Shown here piece by piece: positions 1 through 6,003 of a stretch of DNA of 6,003 nucleotides (positions are counted from its first letter, which is position 1; every line of letters starts with the position of its first letter). The notes below the pieces were generated by a model. It saw nothing but the letters and a program-made list of their open reading frames with translations. It was not told the origin of the DNA and made no database searches. Source of the DNA: Acidobacteriota bacterium (GTDB lineage Bacteria > Acidobacteriota > Blastocatellia > Pyrinomonadales > Pyrinomonadaceae); NCBI GenBank assembly GCA_003222935.1, contig QHXL01000241.1, positions 7,607 to 13,609 on the forward strand, written 5' to 3'. The position numbers and the translations under genes are program-made.

Positions 1-2955
1 AAGTTTGTTGCCGGTGTCGGCGTAGATATCAGCGAACGTCGTCGCGCAGAAGAGGCACTGGCCCAACAGGCCCAACGCGAGGCAATGACGCGTCGTATTT
101 CACAGGCGATTCGCTGCTCGCTGGATAGTCAGGAAATTTTTCAAACGGCCGTCAAGGAGTTAGGTTCCTATCTAAAGGTGGACCGTTGTTCTCTCTTTAT
201 GAGGAACGATCCTTCTCAGTGTGCGACAAACGTAGCCGAATACCACGCTGACGGAGTTCAACCTGCAGCGTCCGATTTTGCGTTGAGCCATCTGCAAGCT
301 TTGATAGCGGCACTTGATGAAACGGGAGTACTCCCGTTCAACGATGCCGCCAACGACGCAAGAATTACCGACCTCTATAACAATATCCTGGCAAAGGCCA
401 ACGTGAAGTCGATTATCTACGTTGCGATCAGGGTCGGAGATGATGTGCCGGCGGCGTTTGCGCTTTCAACCACCAGGGAATTGCGTCACTGGAGCGAAGC
501 GGATATCGCCCTCGCAAAGGCAGTTGCGGATCAAACAGGTATCGCGATTCGGCAAGCCGAGTTGTATCAAAAAGCCCAGCAAACTTCGAAGCGAGAAGCA
601 CTCGTTAATCGTTTGACAATGGCGATTCGCGCTTCGTTGAAATTGCCTTCGGTACTAAGCAACGCTACCAGCGAACTTGGTCAGGCGTTAGCTGCTTCAC
701 GCGTGCATCTATTCCTGTACGGCAGTGAAGGCGTTAGTTGTCAACTCGAGCATGAGTACCTCGATGAAGGCGTCAGCAGTATCAAACATGTCGAGGTCGA
801 TTCCTCGGATCCGATTGGCCGGCGCCTGTTGCACACCGGTCAGCCGTTAATCATTAACGACTCCCTCAACTTTCTTGACGCCTCCGAAGATTTAACGGCC
901 TATGTTCGCGAACACGCCCGGCAGTTGGGTATGCGTTCGCAAATTAATTACCCGTTAATTGTTAAAGGACAGTTTCGTGGTGTCCTGTGCATTCATCAAA
1001 CGGATCGGATCCGGCGCTGGACCGAGGATGAACTCAACCTGGTGGAAGCACTTGAAGAACGACTGGCAATTGGCATTGCCCAGGCCGAACTGTTCGAGAT
1101 GGTGGCCCGGGGTAAGACTGAATGGGAAACAACATTCGATGCCATGTCGGACGGCGTTTTCATCTTCGATCGTAAGGGTGACTTGATACGTGTAAACCGT
1201 GCGGGCGCAGCGATGGAGTCTGTTCATCCGAAGGCATTAATCGGAAGGAAATGCTGCGACATACTGCGAAACAGTGATGAAGATAAAAAGTGTGTGGTTG
1301 AACGGGCCATCGAAGACTCTCGTAGTGTTACCATCGAGATTACTCCCACGCGTCTCAACAGACCTTTGCTGATAACCATCGAGCCCGTGCTGGACAGCAA
1401 CAACAAGGCAACTGCAGTCGTTTGTACGGCGCGTGATCTTTCTGAATTGCGTAAGGTTCAAGCTGTCGCGCGCGAGCATCAGTCGTTGCTGACAAATATT
1501 CTCGAGAGCGCCCGGGAATCGATTTATGCAGTCGACACCAATGGCTGTTTCAAGTGGTGCAATGGCGCAACGCTGAAAGGTCTGGGGTTTCCGCTGAGCG
1601 AGTTTATTGGGCGACCATTACTCAGCATGGTCTACGAGGGAGATCGTGCCTTAGTGCAGGAGAAACTCGATGCGGCTTTGCAAGGTGTGCCACAGACATA
1701 CCAAATGCGCTACTTCGCGCACGACGGTCGGTTGCGACACGCTCGAGTGGATAATTCACCACTGGTTGTCGAAGGTCGCACGACTGGCGTACTCGGGATT
1801 GCACGCGACATCACCGAACAGAAAGAGGAGCGTGAACGCGCCGCTCGCGCTGATAAGCTTCGCGCCCTGGGCCAGCTGGCCTCCGGTGTCGCTCACGATT
1901 TCAATAACTCGCTTGCGGCGATCCTTGGTCGGGCCCAGTTGCTACGGCGCCAGTTAAGCGATCAGGCGCTGGTCCGCAATCTCGACATCATCCAAACCGC
2001 AGCAGAAGATGCGGCCGCGACAGTCAGACGTATTCAGACCTTCGCGAGAAAATCGCCAGTGAAAGAGTTTGAGCTTTTAGACGTGCGAAACTTGCTGCAA
2101 GACGCAGTCGAAATCACGCGAACTCGCTGGGAGAACGAAGCTCGTCTCCGGGGACTCGAATACGACGTCAAGCTGGAAGCCGTAAGCGGTGCCAGCACTT
2201 ACGGCAGCGCGTCGGAACTGCGTGAAGTTTTCGTAAATCTGATCGTGAACGCCGTTGACGCGATGCCGCGCGGAGGTCGTTTGAGGATTTCGTGCGACCG
2301 GCACGACGGCAGATTGCAACTCCAGTTTTCCGACGATGGAATGGGAATGCCAGAAGATGTTCGGCAAAAAATCTTCGAACCCTTCTTTTCCACCAAGGGT
2401 GCTCATGGCACCGGTTTAGGTCTTTCCGTCAGCCACAGCATTGTCGAACGTCACGAAGGAACGATCAGCGTTACTTCGGAATCCGGTTGCGGGGCGACGT
2501 TTATTATCGACTTGCCCGCCGCCCTCGTTGAGTCTTGTGAGCAGGACGTTATAGCAGTGCTGGCAGAGATACCGGCGCGTAAGATTCTGGTGATCGACGA
2601 TGAGCAGTCAGTGAGGGAAACGCTCGCAGAAATGTTGGTAGCCGTGGACCACAAGGTTGAACTTGCGGAGAGTGGTCACGAAGCGATGGAGAAGCTTACG
2701 AATGGTCAGTTTGATCTCGTGTTTACAGATCTTGCCATGCCTGAAATGGACGGCTGGGAAACTGCCAGGGCGATACGTAAGCACTGGCCCGAGATCCAGA
2801 TCGTACTCGTAACTGGCTATGGACCAACCATTCCCCCACCGGACGGCGAAGAGGACCTGGTTGACGGAATTATCGGCAAGCCCTTCGACTTCACGCAGGT
2901 GGGTTCAATGCTGTCAGCCTTGGCAACCCGCACTGAAGTCCCAGTTGGTTCGTAG
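1..2955 (+). CDS. Multi-sensor hybrid histidine kinase (PAS-GAF-GAF-PAS-PAS-HisKA-HATPase-REC), 5' end outside window
   Basis: Signal-transducing autokinase that should phosphorylate its own histidine and pass the phosphate to its fused receiver. The frame is open from base 1 and the first residues (VGVDISERRRAEEAL) are a typical PAS/PAC C-terminus, so the ATG at 85 is internal; 984 codons are visible. Domains in order: PAS tail (1-60), GAF (about 121-570), GAF (about 640-1095), PAS (about 1123-1450), PAS (about 1489-1825), HisKA (about 1849-2050) with the phospho-acceptor His codon at 1894 in GVAHDFNN, and HATPase_c with N box NLIVNAVDAM, G1 DDGMGMP (2332), F box IFEPFFSTKG (2371) and G2 GTGLGL (2407). 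The C-terminal receiver has acidic pair DD (2596-2601), phospho-acceptor Asp codon at 2728 in FTDLAMPEMDG, Thr at 2812 and Lys at 2878 in GKPF. All catalytic motifs look intact. The HDFNN H box is NtrB-like. No membrane segment is visible, so the visible part looks cytoplasmic. The ligands of the GAF and PAS domains cannot be told from sequence. Confidence 0.95.
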   Translation, partial: KFVAGVGVDISERRRAEEALAQQAQREAMTRRISQAIRCSLDSQEIFQTAVKELGSYLKVDRCSLFMRNDPSQCATNVAEYHADGVQPAASDFALSHLQALIAALDETGVLPFNDAANDARITDLYNNILAKANVKSIIYVAIRVGDDVPAAFALSTTRELRHWSEADIALAKAVADQTGIAIRQAELYQKAQQTSKREALVNRLTMAIRASLKLPSVLSNATSELGQALAASRVHLFLYGSEGVSCQLEHEYLDEGVSSIKHVEVDSSDPIGRRLLHTGQPLIINDSLNFLDASEDLTAYVREHARQLGMRSQINYPLIVKGQFRGVLCIHQTDRIRRWTEDELNLVEALEERLAIGIAQAELFEMVARGKTEWETTFDAMSDGVFIFDRKGDLIRVNRAGAAMESVHPKALIGRKCCDILRNSDEDKKCVVERAIEDSRSVTIEITPTRLNRPLLITIEPVLDSNNKATAVVCTARDLSELRKVQAVAREHQSLLTNILESARESIYAVDTNGCFKWCNGATLKGLGFPLSEFIGRPLLSMVYEGDRALVQEKLDAALQGVPQTYQMRYFAHDGRLRHARVDNSPLVVEGRTTGVLGIARDITEQKEERERAARADKLRALGQLASGVAHDFNNSLAAILGRAQLLRRQLSDQALVRNLDIIQTAAEDAAATVRRIQTFARKSPVKEFELLDVRNLLQDAVEITRTRWENEARLRGLEYDVKLEAVSGASTYGSASELREVFVNLIVNAVDAMPRGGRLRISCDRHDGRLQLQFSDDGMGMPEDVRQKIFEPFFSTKGAHGTGLGLSVSHSIVERHEGTISVTSESGCGATFIIDLPAALVESCEQDVIAVLAEIPARKILVIDDEQSVRETLAEMLVAVDHKVELAESGHEAMEKLTNGQFDLVFTDLAMPEMDGWETARAIRKHWPEIQIVLVTGYGPTIPPPDGEEDLVDGIIGKPFDFTQVGSMLSALATRTEVPVGS

Positions 2956-2971
2956 GCTTGATTAGTTAGTT

Positions 2972-3067
2972 AGCCGCAAATAAACGCAGAAAGACGCAGA
3001 TCAGAAAGAGTCAGACAGCCGACTCTTCTTCATTCTGATCTGCGTCTTTCTGCGTTTATCTGCGGCT
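2972..3067. repeat. Long near-perfect inverted repeat with 10-bp internal period between convergent genes
   Basis: The left arm (2972-3012, 41 nt) and right arm (3021-3067, 47 nt) are complementary, with one mismatch (A at 2979) and a 6-nt insertion in the right arm. They flank an 8-nt loop (3013-3020). Each arm is made of decamer-like units: CGCAAATAAA (2975), CGCAGAAAGA (2985) and CGCAGATCAG (2995), mirrored at 3035-3064. The element fills the gap between the kinase stop (2955) and the stop of the PKS-like gene (3078). Either transcript would form a long hairpin, so it may end or stabilise both mRNAs. Alternatively it is a copy of a dispersed intergenic repeat family. Confidence 0.9.
2972..3067. 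terminator. Possible bidirectional transcription end or mRNA 3' stabiliser
   Basis: The hairpin starts 17 nt after the kinase stop codon on the + strand and 11 nt after the stop of the PKS-like gene on the - strand, which is where a shared terminator would sit. No run of T follows the stem on either strand, so it is not a canonical intrinsic terminator. Pausing, RNase III cleavage or 3'-end protection are equally possible. The role is inferred from position only. Confidence 0.35.
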
Positions 3068-3077
3068 TAATTCAAAT

Positions 3078-4211
3078 TTAGTTGAAGTTCATGATTCCCG
3101 CGCTGGCGGTAAATCCAACTCCAAATCCCACGACAATAGTTGGTCCGGTCCAATCGTTCTTTTCGGCCAACATGAAGCCGGTCGATGCGCTCGACAGGTT
3201 TCCGTATTGTTGCAGGACTTTGTATGACCCATGCACTTTTGATGAATCGGGGCACAGATCGAGTTGAGAACAAACGCCATCAAGAATCTTTTTGCTTCCG
3301 GTGTGGATTAGACAATCATCGACGTGGTCGAGATCGCTAACCGGTGAGTCCGGGTGTTGCAATACATTCTTAACCGTCGTTACAGCGTAGTGCGCGCCTC
3401 GCGAAGGCACGCTTGGTTGCATGAAATACTGTGGACGTCCGGTAAGGAATGGGTGTGAGCTGTGACTAACCATCGTCAACAAATTCATATCGCGGGGGTC
3501 GTCGTTGGTTAGGTGGGAGATTGGTCCGAATGCCGGCTTTCCTTCTTCAGTTCCTACGAGCAAAGCCACCGCACCGTCCCCGAATAGCATCGACTGAATC
3601 ACAAAGGTCGTATCCAGCCTCTGTTGCTCGAATTGTTCGGGATCAAGCTTCTGCTCCTTCCTTAATCTTAGAATTTCTCGGAAACCTAAATATTCATCCC
3701 GTAAAAGAGGAGCAACGTATGGAGTGTGGGATTCTGCCATGACAACGATTGCGAGCTTTCCGGGATTTGCTGCGAGGTACCACTGTGCTACTTCGATCGA
3801 TTTCAGTAAAACTGAACATCCTTGCGCTTGCATGCTGACAGTTCGCAAGTTTCGTGAGAGCAAACCGTGCGTCTTGCCCATTACTTCCGACGCGAGGCAC
3901 GGCAACATCTGGTCAGGCGTGTTGGTCGCGGCTATTAACAATCCAATTCGCCTCGGGTCTCCACCCCATTCCTGTATGCATTTTTTAGTGGCATTGACGC
4001 CGAGATCGGTAGTGGAGCTGGTCGGCTGTTTTGCTTGCCCGCAAAGAAAACCAGGATAGTTTTCGAGAGCTGAATAACGTTGGTTGACGCCGAGGGAATT
4101 GATTGTGTTGATAAGTTCCGGCGAAAGCTTGTGCATTAAGTTGCCGACCAGGTCTGTCGTTTTGAAAATGTGCTGTGGTGTGGAGGTTGCCGCTGATAAA
4201 AGGTTGATCAT
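3078..4211 (-). CDS. Type III polyketide synthase-like (chalcone/stilbene synthase family) condensing enzyme
   Basis: Thiolase-fold homodimeric enzyme expected to load an acyl-CoA starter on a cysteine and extend it with malonyl-CoA by decarboxylative condensation in the cytoplasm. The 377 residues fit the family's usual 350-400. The triad is visible: Cys132 in MQAQGCSVLLKSIE (codon 3816-3818), His303 in CLIHTGSKKILDG (codon 3303-3305) and Asn338 in QYGNLSSAS (codon 3198-3200). LFGDGAVALLVG (209-220) is the conserved glycine-rich strand of the family, and GFGVGF (362-367) stands where plant enzymes have GFGPG. The YGNLSSAS and H-T-G-S contexts resemble CHS-type enzymes more than FabH, but a FabH-like or specialised ketosynthase cannot be excluded. 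The ATG at 4211 gives the expected N-terminus (INLLSAATSTP); an in-frame stop lies about 50 nt upstream and the ribosome site is weak. There are no tailoring genes directly adjacent. Starter, chain length and product are unknown. Confidence 0.85.
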   Translation of the reverse strand: MINLLSAATSTPQHIFKTTDLVGNLMHKLSPELINTINSLGVNQRYSALENYPGFLCGQAKQPTSSTTDLGVNATKKCIQEWGGDPRRIGLLIAATNTPDQMLPCLASEVMGKTHGLLSRNLRTVSMQAQGCSVLLKSIEVAQWYLAANPGKLAIVVMAESHTPYVAPLLRDEYLGFREILRLRKEQKLDPEQFEQQRLDTTFVIQSMLFGDGAVALLVGTEEGKPAFGPISHLTNDDPRDMNLLTMVSHSSHPFLTGRPQYFMQPSVPSRGAHYAVTTVKNVLQHPDSPVSDLDHVDDCLIHTGSKKILDGVCSQLDLCPDSSKVHGSYKVLQQYGNLSSASTGFMLAEKNDWTGPTIVVGFGVGFTASAGIMNFN

Positions 4212-4264
4212 TGTCCTGTTTTCTTCCCGAAGGGGGCTGAGTTGTTTCGAAGTTTCTGTCGGGT

Positions 4265-4293
4265 TTTATGTTTCAGTTCGAGACTTTTAACAA
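4265..4293 (-). promoter_or_regulatory. Possible sigma-70-type promoter of the PKS-like gene
   Basis: Read on the minus strand, TTGTTA (4293-4288) and CATAAA (4270-4265) each match four of six consensus bases of the -35 and -10 boxes and are spaced by exactly 17 bp. Transcription would start near 4258, giving a leader of roughly 45 nt before the ATG at 4211. Matches of this quality arise by chance, so this is only a candidate. Confidence 0.25.
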
Positions 4294-4556
4294 CAACAGT
4301 TGTGCCGCGATTCCAAGGAGTCGTCCATCCACCCCTCAACCCTATTAGAAGTGGAGTTTAGCTTGCGAAATTGAGATTAGGACAACGACGAACGATGCAC
4401 TGGCTGGATACCGATTAACCAACTCCATAAGCCGTCCGTAAAATTACTGAGGATTATGAGCGAGTAAGCATTTGGTTCTTTGCCACTGAGATATACAAGT
4501 GCATATGAAGTATTCAATCCTGCAATGTGGCACCGTGGCAATCGCTCAAGAGGAAG

Positions 4557-4744
4557 AATTATTTTCCAGATCTCATTTGACAGTAATCAGTTATCAGTTG
4601 GAAAAGCAGCCTCTGGACCTAGGTCTTCGGTCTTGGAAATGTAGACGCGTTGGGAGTGCGACTCAAAGATCCAAAGACCCAAAACCAAACGCGGCTTGTT
4701 TAACTCGTAACTGATTACTGTCAAATGAGATCTGGAAAATGATT
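4557..4744. mobile_element. MITE-like element: 188 bp with 43-nt terminal inverted repeats, no ORF of its own
   Basis: Arms 4557-4599 and 4702-4744 pair in 40 of 43 positions, including 33 uninterrupted matches (4561-4593 with 4708-4740). They enclose a 102-bp core with no plausible gene. The core holds further symmetry: the palindrome GACCTAGGTC (4616-4625), GGTCTTGG (4629-4636) complementary with a one-base bulge to CCAAAGACC (4671-4679), and GAGT/ACTC (4654-4664). The whole unit can therefore fold into one extended cruciform or hairpin. Small size, terminal inverted repeats and lack of coding capacity fit a non-autonomous transposable element. No unambiguous target-site duplication is seen at the edges, so a structured intergenic repeat that does not transpose is the alternative. 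It begins 22 bp after the stop of the propeller gene. Confidence 0.6.
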
Positions 4745-4766
4745 TAGACTCTTGGTGCAAAGCCCA

Positions 4767-5834
4767 TTATCTCAACGCAAACTTCCCAACCGTATTCTCC
4801 CCAATACTCCCAAAGTACAACGCCCCATCGTGCTCGACGACATTGGCAATCTGAGCGTAGCAATCGGCAGCGCCGTTTTGCAGGTTCTCAACTACCTTTC
4901 CACTCGAGTCGAGACCGAGCACGAACGAATAACGCTGGGGCGCTGGATGTAGAAACTTTGGAAGTCGAAAGACCATCTTGCGCGCAAAGGGGTATGGAAG
5001 CATGCGGTCCAACACTGCATTTCGAGGAGTTACCAGTGCGACCCAGAATTTGTCCTTGCCATTTGATGAAATGCCATCAGGAAAGCCAGGAAGGTTGTCG
5101 ATGAAGACTTCGTGTTGACCCTGTTGTGGCCCGCTTAACCAGATTTTCAAAATACGATACAGGCCTGTCTCTGCAACCAACGCATATGTTTGATCCGGAC
5201 TGATAGCGACTCCGTTCGCAAAGTAGATCCCGTTCAGAATCGTGCGAGTCTTTTGCGTCTTCGGGTCGTAAGCGAGAAAACGTCCGTTAGGCTGGTGCTC
5301 CATGATGTCCGCAGCGAACTGCGACATTGGATATTTTTGCGAGGCTTCGGTGAAGTAGATCGTGCCATCGGCAGCGATATCGAGGTCGTTCAAACAACCA
5401 AGTTTTGCGCCGTCTACTTCGGTCGTCAAAACTGTCACCGCGCCTTTTTGATCAATCGATACGAGACCCTTAAGGGCGTCAGTGCTAATCAGATTGCCGG
5501 TCCTATCGAAAACAAACCCGAGCGGTCGTCCCTGCGTGTTGGCGAATACGCGAGGTTGAGTTCCGTCCGGTTGAAGTTGAATGATGCGACCGTCTTCGAA
5601 CCCCGCGTAAATTCGACCTTGCGCGTCAAACGCGACGTCTTCAGGCTTATGTCCATCCCCAAGAGATAAACGTTCGATAGTAGCGAGCTTATTGTTCTGT
5701 TCGTATGGTCCAGTGAGGGTCGGTGCAACTGGCGGCGTCCAGGCTGCAGGAGTGATCTGGACGGGTGCGATGAGTAGATAAATCACTACTGCGGCAATAA
5801 ACAACAGCAAAGCAAAACCGATTCGTTTCAACAT
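4767..5834 (-). CDS. Membrane-anchored SMP-30/strictosidine synthase-like six-bladed beta-propeller protein
   Basis: Belongs to the SMP-30/gluconolactonase/strictosidine-synthase-like (APMAP, paraoxonase-related) propellers. Members are often metal-dependent lactonases or esterases; true strictosidine synthase activity is not expected in a bacterium. After the charged MLKR start, residues 5-23 form one hydrophobic helix, a signal anchor that would place the rest outside the cytoplasmic membrane. A proline-rich linker (about 24-43) leads to the propeller. Blade-like repeats are visible near 62-93, 103-133, 147-196, 205-235, 251-268 and 330-354. Candidate metal ligands by family pattern are Glu65 (KPEDVAFD), Asn149 (CLNDLDIA), Asn207 (ANGVAISPD) and Asp253 (GFPDGISS). 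The stretch ETGLYRILKIWLSGP (222-236) followed by VFIDNLPGFPDG (243-254) is the strongest family signature. At 355 aa it is of ordinary length and appears complete. The ATG at 5834 precedes the hydrophobic helix as expected; no good Shine-Dalgarno is seen. The substrate is unknown, and a link to the downstream PKS-like gene is only suggested by proximity. Confidence 0.85.
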   Translation of the reverse strand: MLKRIGFALLLFIAAVVIYLLIAPVQITPAAWTPPVAPTLTGPYEQNNKLATIERLSLGDGHKPEDVAFDAQGRIYAGFEDGRIIQLQPDGTQPRVFANTQGRPLGFVFDRTGNLISTDALKGLVSIDQKGAVTVLTTEVDGAKLGCLNDLDIAADGTIYFTEASQKYPMSQFAADIMEHQPNGRFLAYDPKTQKTRTILNGIYFANGVAISPDQTYALVAETGLYRILKIWLSGPQQGQHEVFIDNLPGFPDGISSNGKDKFWVALVTPRNAVLDRMLPYPFARKMVFRLPKFLHPAPQRYSFVLGLDSSGKVVENLQNGAADCYAQIANVVEHDGALYFGSIGENTVGKFALR

Positions 5835-6003
5835 GAAGATTCAGATCTTAGGTAGGAAAAACTTAAACTTCGCTGCTGGCTTTTTGGTCCGAAATGCTTC
5901 AGAACCTCTTGCAAAAGTCAGGACCAGCGAAAAAAGAAATTGAATTTAGCGCAAGTTAGGAAGGGCGGTTTACCCCCGCTGGGCCTGGCTAAAAGAACCA
6001 CGA

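Larger units (their letters stand above)
4212..4766. other. 555-bp noncoding stretch between the two minus-strand genes
   Basis: No convincing gene is found here; the short open frames have no recognisable product and one runs through the inverted-repeat element. From high to low coordinates (the direction of transcription of both flanking genes) it holds 22 bp after the propeller-gene stop, then the MITE-like element (4557-4744). Next comes about 250 bp with nothing recognisable (4304-4556), then a small palindrome and possible promoter (4265-4303), and last the leader of the PKS-like gene. The length suggests that the PKS-like gene has its own promoter. Confidence 0.7.

Noticed and set aside
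85..87. ATG as the start of the kinase
   Set aside because: The frame is open to base 1 and the upstream codons encode a PAS/PAC C-terminus, so the gene begins before the window.
2077..2406. Minus-strand open frame of 109 codons inside the kinase
   Set aside because: It overlaps the HisKA/HATPase coding region, where the + frame has all expected motifs; it is a shadow frame.
2975..3064. CRISPR array
   Set aside because: The repeated units are 10 bp, contiguous and mirrored in inverted orientation, with no spacers.
3724..4059. Plus-strand open frame of 111 codons
   Set aside because: It is antisense to the N-terminal half of the PKS-like gene, including its catalytic cysteine, with no recognisable product.
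4499..4714. Plus-strand open frame of 71 codons in the intergenic gap
   Set aside because: It runs through the inverted-repeat element and ends inside its right arm; composition and lack of a ribosome site argue against a gene.
2972..4744. The two inverted repeats as the ends of one transposon carrying the PKS-like gene
   Set aside because: Their sequences are unrelated (decamer CGCA units versus a heptad CAGT pattern) and each is a self-contained palindrome, so they do not form a matching pair.
5190..5669. Open frame of 159 codons on the + strand
   Set aside because: It lies wholly antisense to the propeller gene, whose family motifs are clear; the translation shows no recognisable domain.
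5871..5929. Hairpin from CGCT...GGTCC and GGACCAGCG upstream of the propeller gene
   Set aside because: The stem needs an 11-nt bulge and a 30-nt loop; it is too weak to claim as a regulatory structure.

Overview
The window looks like chromosomal DNA of moderate GC content from a free-living environmental bacterium. It holds three protein genes, two conspicuous inverted repeats and no RNA genes or CRISPR. The mix of a very large multi-sensor hybrid kinase, a stand-alone type III polyketide synthase-like enzyme, a membrane-anchored SMP-30/strictosidine-synthase-like propeller and intergenic palindromes would fit Acidobacteriota (Blastocatellia-type) or another soil phylum. This placement is an impression from gene content and repeat style; no marker gene is present.

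Layout: (1) Positions 1-2955, + strand, are the 3' part of a hybrid sensor histidine kinase whose start lies outside the window. The visible domains are PAS(end)-GAF-GAF-PAS-PAS-HisKA-HATPase-REC. (2) Positions 2956-3077 are a convergent intergenic gap almost filled by a long near-perfect inverted repeat (2972-3067) with a 10-bp internal period. (3) Positions 3078-4211, - strand, encode a 377-aa thiolase-fold enzyme of the chalcone synthase/type III PKS family with an intact Cys-His-Asn triad. (4) Positions 4212-4766 are a 555-bp noncoding stretch. It holds a possible promoter for the PKS-like gene, a small palindrome, and a 188-bp MITE-like element with 43-nt terminal inverted repeats (4557-4744). 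(5) Positions 4767-5834, - strand, encode a 355-aa six-bladed propeller with an N-terminal membrane anchor, of the SMP-30/strictosidine synthase/APMAP type. (6) Positions 5835-6003 are upstream noncoding DNA.

The two - strand genes point the same way, but the 555-bp gap with its inverted-repeat element argues against a tight operon. A shared pathway (polyketide made by the synthase, lactone or related product handled by the propeller enzyme) is possible but unproven. The kinase is convergent to them and carries its own receiver domain, so nothing in the window ties it to their control. No clearly new multi-gene system is evident. The most distinctive items are the two structured repeats and the divergent type III PKS-like enzyme.
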